Source: Bacillota bacterium (GTDB lineage: Bacteria > Bacillota > Negativicutes > Sporomusales > UBA7701). From it: DNA of 7,839 nt. Below the pieces are notes generated by a model. That model had not been told where the DNA came from. It ran no database searches and was given only the letters and a program-made list of their open reading frames with translations. The stretch covers positions 1 to 7,839 of the forward strand of contig JAEZLU010000348.1 of NCBI GenBank assembly GCA_023415075.1. Reading direction: 5' to 3'. The translations under genes and the position numbers were made by a program. Below are positions 5,662 to 7,839 of the stretch, piece by piece (positions within the stretch are counted from its first letter, which is position 1; each line of letters starts with the position of its first letter).

Positions 5662-5690
5662 ACAGGAATTTGTGAAAATAAGGCGAAGTA
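5662..5690 (+). promoter_or_regulatory. Candidate sigma-H promoter upstream of the histidine kinase
   Basis: ACAGGAATT (5662-5670) fits the B. subtilis sigma-H -35 consensus RnAGGAwWW at every position. After an 11-nt spacer, GGCGAAGTA (5682-5690) fits the -10 consensus RnnGAATww except for one base. The distance to the ribosome site at 5711 is suitable. No properly spaced sigma-A -35/-10 pair is seen in the same interval; TATTAT at 5689-5694 lacks a partner -35. B. subtilis kinA is a known sigma-H gene. The assignment is inferred from consensus matching only. Confidence 0.4.
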
Positions 5691-5710
5691 TTATCCCTAC
5701 CAGATACGCT

Positions 5711-5716
5711 AGGAGG
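5711..5716 (+). promoter_or_regulatory. Ribosome binding site fixing the GTG start of the histidine kinase
   Basis: AGGAGG followed by 6 nt and GTG at 5723. The open frame extends upstream to an ATG at 5531, but that would overlap trmB and code for an AT-rich, non-domain segment, so the GTG is preferred. Confidence 0.85.
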
Positions 5717-5722
5717 TTTCCT

Positions 5723-6778
5723 GTGGACAGACTGCCGCTAAGCACTGCCCAAGCCATCGGCGAGGCCGTTCCCGCCGCCGCTTTCGCGATCGATGGCGAC
5801 TGTCGCCTTTTCCTCTTCAACAAGGCCGCCGCCGAATTATTCGCCCTCGACCGGCAGAACGTCCTTGGCCGTCGGCTTGAGGAGATTTTCGGTGAAATGG
5901 CCTGGCTCATTCCCGTGGCCACTAAGGGCCTCGCCCTCCGGGGAAACGAGATCGCCCTCCCCTGGCGCCAGCAAACTATCCGGGCCATCGTCGACGCCAC
6001 CCCGCTGGCGGCAGACGCCGGCAAGAGCGGCGGCGCCTTCGTCGTCATCAAGGACGCGGTATCCCTGCTGGAGACCGAACGCCGCATCCAGCAATTGGAG
6101 ATACTGGCCGGCGTCGGCGAACTGGCCGCCGGTACTGTCCACGAGGTCCGCAACCCGCTCACGTCGATAAGCGGCTTTGTTCAGTTGCTGCGGGCCCGTG
6201 CTTCCAGGCAGAGCGATCAGACCTCAGTCGACTACTGCAGCCTCATCACCGAGGAAATCAACCATATAAACAGCATTCTCTCCGATTTCCTCACCCTGGC
6301 CAGGCCTCAGGAAATCAAATTCAGCCGGGTCAATATCGTTCAACTCATCCAAGACCTGCTAAACCTGCTGTACGGCGAGGCCATCCTGTCACAAATCGCC
6401 ATAGTGCCGCGGCTGCCGGCCGGGCCGCTGTGGGTCCACGGCAACAGCGAAAAAATAAAAGAGGTCCTTATCAATATCTGTCGTAACGCCTTCCAGGCCA
6501 TGACCGCCGGCGGTACTCTCACCGTAGCTGCCGACGCCGACGCCGACGTCGTTCGCATCGCCGTCACCGACGACGGCCACGGCGTGCCTGAGGCTATAAG
6601 CGGTCAGATATTCAAGCCTTTTTTCACCACCAAGGAAGACGGCACCGGCCTCGGCCTGGCCATCTGCCAGCGGATAATGCACGACCATCATGGCGAAATA
6701 ACCGTCAGCAGCGCCGCTGGCAAGGGGTCGACGTTTACGCTGACTTTCCCACGTCTTCAGGACCCTACCGCAAATTAG
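5723..6778 (+). CDS. Orphan soluble PAS-domain sensor histidine kinase
   Basis: A 351-residue cytosolic kinase with no membrane segment. Domains in order are a PAS sensor (about 8-115, with FAIDGDCRLFLFNKAAAELF at 21-40), HisKA (about 123-195) with the phospho-acceptor H140 in GTVHEVRNPLTSISGFVQLL, and HATPase (about 242-344). The HATPase has an N box around N255 (EVLINICRNAFQAM), a G1 box DDGHGVPE (283-290), an F box IFKPFFTTKE and a G2 box GTGLGL (307-312). All catalytic motifs are intact. The architecture resembles NtrB/AtoS and the sporulation kinases. No response regulator gene lies beside it in the window, and the neighbouring AAA+ regulator is convergent, so it is an orphan here. A sigma-H-like promoter upstream and the spore genes nearby make a Spo0A kinase role plausible, but the signal and partner are unknown. 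Confidence 0.9.
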   Translation: MDRLPLSTAQAIGEAVPAAAFAIDGDCRLFLFNKAAAELFALDRQNVLGRRLEEIFGEMAWLIPVATKGLALRGNEIALPWRQQTIRAIVDATPLAADAGKSGGAFVVIKDAVSLLETERRIQQLEILAGVGELAAGTVHEVRNPLTSISGFVQLLRARASRQSDQTSVDYCSLITEEINHINSILSDFLTLARPQEIKFSRVNIVQLIQDLLNLLYGEAILSQIAIVPRLPAGPLWVHGNSEKIKEVLINICRNAFQAMTAGGTLTVAADADADVVRIAVTDDGHGVPEAISGQIFKPFFTTKEDGTGLGLAICQRIMHDHHGEITVSSAAGKGSTFTLTFPRLQDPTAN

Positions 6779-6780
6779 GC

Positions 6781-6897
6781 GACTAGCTACTAAGGCCATC
6801 TGCTTTGTTGCCCCTTGCGGGCGCTTGCTAGCGTACGCCCGAGTACGCGTCGCTGCGCGTCCGCGGGGCGCCGTGCATATGGCCTTATTAACTAGCC
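6781..6897. repeat. 117-nt imperfect self-complementary element (hairpin or MITE-like)
   Basis: The outer arms CTAGCTACTAAGGCCAT (6783-6799) and ATGGCCTTATTAACTAG (6879-6895) are reverse complements with two mismatches in 17, extended inward by TGC/GCA (6801-6803 with 6875-6877). Further in, GCCCC and GCGG (6810-6814, 6817-6820) pair with CCGC and GGGGC (6861-6869). GCGC, AGCG and a short central stem can also pair. The whole interval therefore folds into one long imperfect hairpin. It lies directly after the kinase stop codon and before its terminator. No protein frame or clear target-site duplication is visible. It could be a small palindromic repeat or a structured 3' UTR/RNA. Confidence 0.6.
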
Positions 6898-6923
6898 GCG
6901 CACATTTCTCCACGGGGGAACCG

Positions 6924-6951
6924 AGCCGCCCCAAGGCGGCTTTTGTGTTTT
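6924..6951 (+). terminator. Rho-independent terminator of the histidine kinase unit
   Basis: A 7-bp GC-rich stem, AGCCGCC (6924-6930) with GGCGGCT (6935-6941), a CCAA loop and the T-rich tail TTTTGTGTTTT. It faces the plus strand. On the minus strand no T run follows, so it does not clearly serve the convergent regulator. Confidence 0.82.
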
Positions 6952-6974
6952 CGGATCGCAAACGACGACCGCTT

Positions 6975-7839
6975 TTATTCTTTTTCCAGGCCGTACTTGC
7001 GCAGGTACCTGTACAGAGTCACCCTGCTTACGCCCAGCATGCCGGCCAGGCGGCTTATATTGCCGCGGGCGGCCCGCCAGGCGGCCACGAAGACCTCGCG
7101 GTCCTCCTTCCACAGGTCGCCCGGCCCGCTGTCGCCGGGCAGTCGGATGTCGCCGGTCGTGATCTTGTCACCCGGCGTGCGGAAAAAGGCCTGTTCGACC
7201 ACCGCCTGAAGCTGTTTGATGTTGCCCGGCCAGTCATAGCCGTTGAGCAGCTCGACCGCCGCCGGTTCGATGTCCTTGGCCGGTATGGCGTGCTGCTCGG
7301 CCAGCTCCTGGATTATATGGCCGGCCAGCAGCGGGATGTCCTCGCGGCGGGTCCGCAGGGGCGGAACGCGAATAACCGCTTTGGCCACAGCCTCGTAGAG
7401 GTCGGCGGGAAACTTTCCTTTGTCGGCCAGTCGCTTGAGATCGCCGTCGCAGGCGGCAATCACCCGCACAGCAAGCGCCGCCTCCTGCTTCAGCGGCAGG
7501 CGGCCGGTGGTCAGGCAGGCTGTCAGTTTTGCCGCGAGCGACGCCGGCAGTTTCTCGACCTCGTCGATAAACAGCGTACCGCCGTGGGCCAGTTCCAGTT
7601 TTCCCGGGATATGTCCGCCGTCGCTGCTGGTGGTCCCCAGCAGCTCACTTTCCAGAAGCTCGGACGGTATATCGCCGCAGCGCATTGTTATAAGCGGTCC
7701 CGCCGCCCGGGGACTGGCCTGGTGGATGCCATGGGCCAGGCGCTGCTTGCCGGTGCCGGATTCGCCCTGCAGCAGCACCGGCTGGTCGCCGCGGGCCACC
7801 CGGCCGGCCCGCTCTTTCATCGCCCGGAAGGACGGCGAA
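6975..7839 (-). CDS. AAA+/Fis-type transcriptional regulator with degenerate sigma-54 activator motifs (partial, N-terminus outside window)
   Basis: The central and C-terminal part of an enhancer-binding-protein-like regulator; the frame is open through 7839, so any sensory domain is outside. Numbering from the Met codon at 7820: Walker A GESGTGKQ (19-26) and Walker B TLFIDEV (82-88) are intact, and a Fis-type helix-turn-helix (GNISRLAGMLGVSRVTLYRY, 253-272) ends the protein. Three things normally needed for sigma-54 activation are missing. The GAFTGA loop is replaced by the shorter GTTSSDGGHIPG (62-73). The arginine-finger segment, usually FRxDLxxRL, reads FPADLYEAV (137-145). The sensor-II arginine of WPGNIREL is Lys in WPGNIKQL (197-204). 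Known relatives without GAFTGA, such as TyrR and DhaR of E. coli, act with sigma-70, so this one probably works at sigma-A promoters or as a repressor. Its target and signal cannot be seen. Confidence 0.85.
   Translation of the reverse strand, partial: SPSFRAMKERAGRVARGDQPVLLQGESGTGKQRLAHGIHQASPRAAGPLITMRCGDIPSELLESELLGTTSSDGGHIPGKLELAHGGTLFIDEVEKLPASLAAKLTACLTTGRLPLKQEAALAVRVIAACDGDLKRLADKGKFPADLYEAVAKAVIRVPPLRTRREDIPLLAGHIIQELAEQHAIPAKDIEPAAVELLNGYDWPGNIKQLQAVVEQAFFRTPGDKITTGDIRLPGDSGPGDLWKEDREVFVAAWRAARGNISRLAGMLGVSRVTLYRYLRKYGLEKE

Noticed and set aside
5531..5722. Upstream extension of the histidine kinase to an ATG at 5531
   Set aside because: It would overlap trmB and translate the AT-rich intergenic region; AGGAGG directly before the GTG at 5723 marks the true start.

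Overview
The window looks like chromosomal DNA of an endospore-forming, GC-rich Firmicute. A complete cotJA-cotJB pair and the start of cotJC mark a spore former. The high GC content, strong GGAGG-type ribosome sites, frequent GTG/TTG starts and a DUF2935 gene would suit a Negativicutes (Sporomusaceae-like) genome, but that placement is an inference from the sequence alone. I see no phage, IS, CRISPR, tRNA or rRNA. 

Left part (1-2661, all minus strand). Reading in the direction of transcription, a FtsW/SpoVE-type SEDS glycosyltransferase (2661-1483) starts from a good sigma-A promoter. A short PspC-domain membrane protein (1405-1148) follows and a hairpin terminator (1122-1148) ends the unit. 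Immediately after it, a sigma-E-like promoter (1085-1112) leads into the spore coat operon cotJA (1050-676), cotJB (653-396) and cotJC (370 to beyond base 1). The CotJA here is unusual: five perfect-register copies of a nine-residue Met/His-rich unit (27-bp tandem repeat, 790-924) are inserted ahead of its conserved C-terminal core.

Middle part (2792-4885). A cytosolic beta-propeller protein with two CxxC pairs runs on the plus strand. It converges on a minus-strand DUF2935 protein, which has two helical-bundle repeats plus a 100-residue acidic/proline tail. One near-perfect hairpin (3744-3771) between them can terminate both. The DUF2935 gene has its own sigma-A-like promoter at 4923-4952.

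Right part (4963-7839). trmB (tRNA m7G46 methyltransferase, minus) is divergent from an orphan soluble PAS histidine kinase (5723-6778, plus). A sequence resembling a sigma-H promoter lies upstream of the kinase, so it is a candidate sporulation-initiation (Spo0A) kinase. Its 3' region holds a 117-nt element that folds on itself, followed by a terminator. The window ends inside a minus-strand AAA+/Fis-type regulator. That regulator has lost the GAFTGA loop, the arginine-finger positions and the sensor-II arginine, so it is unlikely to act as an ordinary sigma-54 activator.

Taken together, cell-wall synthesis (FtsW), spore coat assembly (CotJ) and a possible sporulation kinase give the region a loose sporulation flavour. 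The genes nevertheless sit in several separate transcription units. The most distinctive features are the metal-ligand-rich CotJA repeat, the degenerate AAA+ regulator and the 117-nt self-complementary element.
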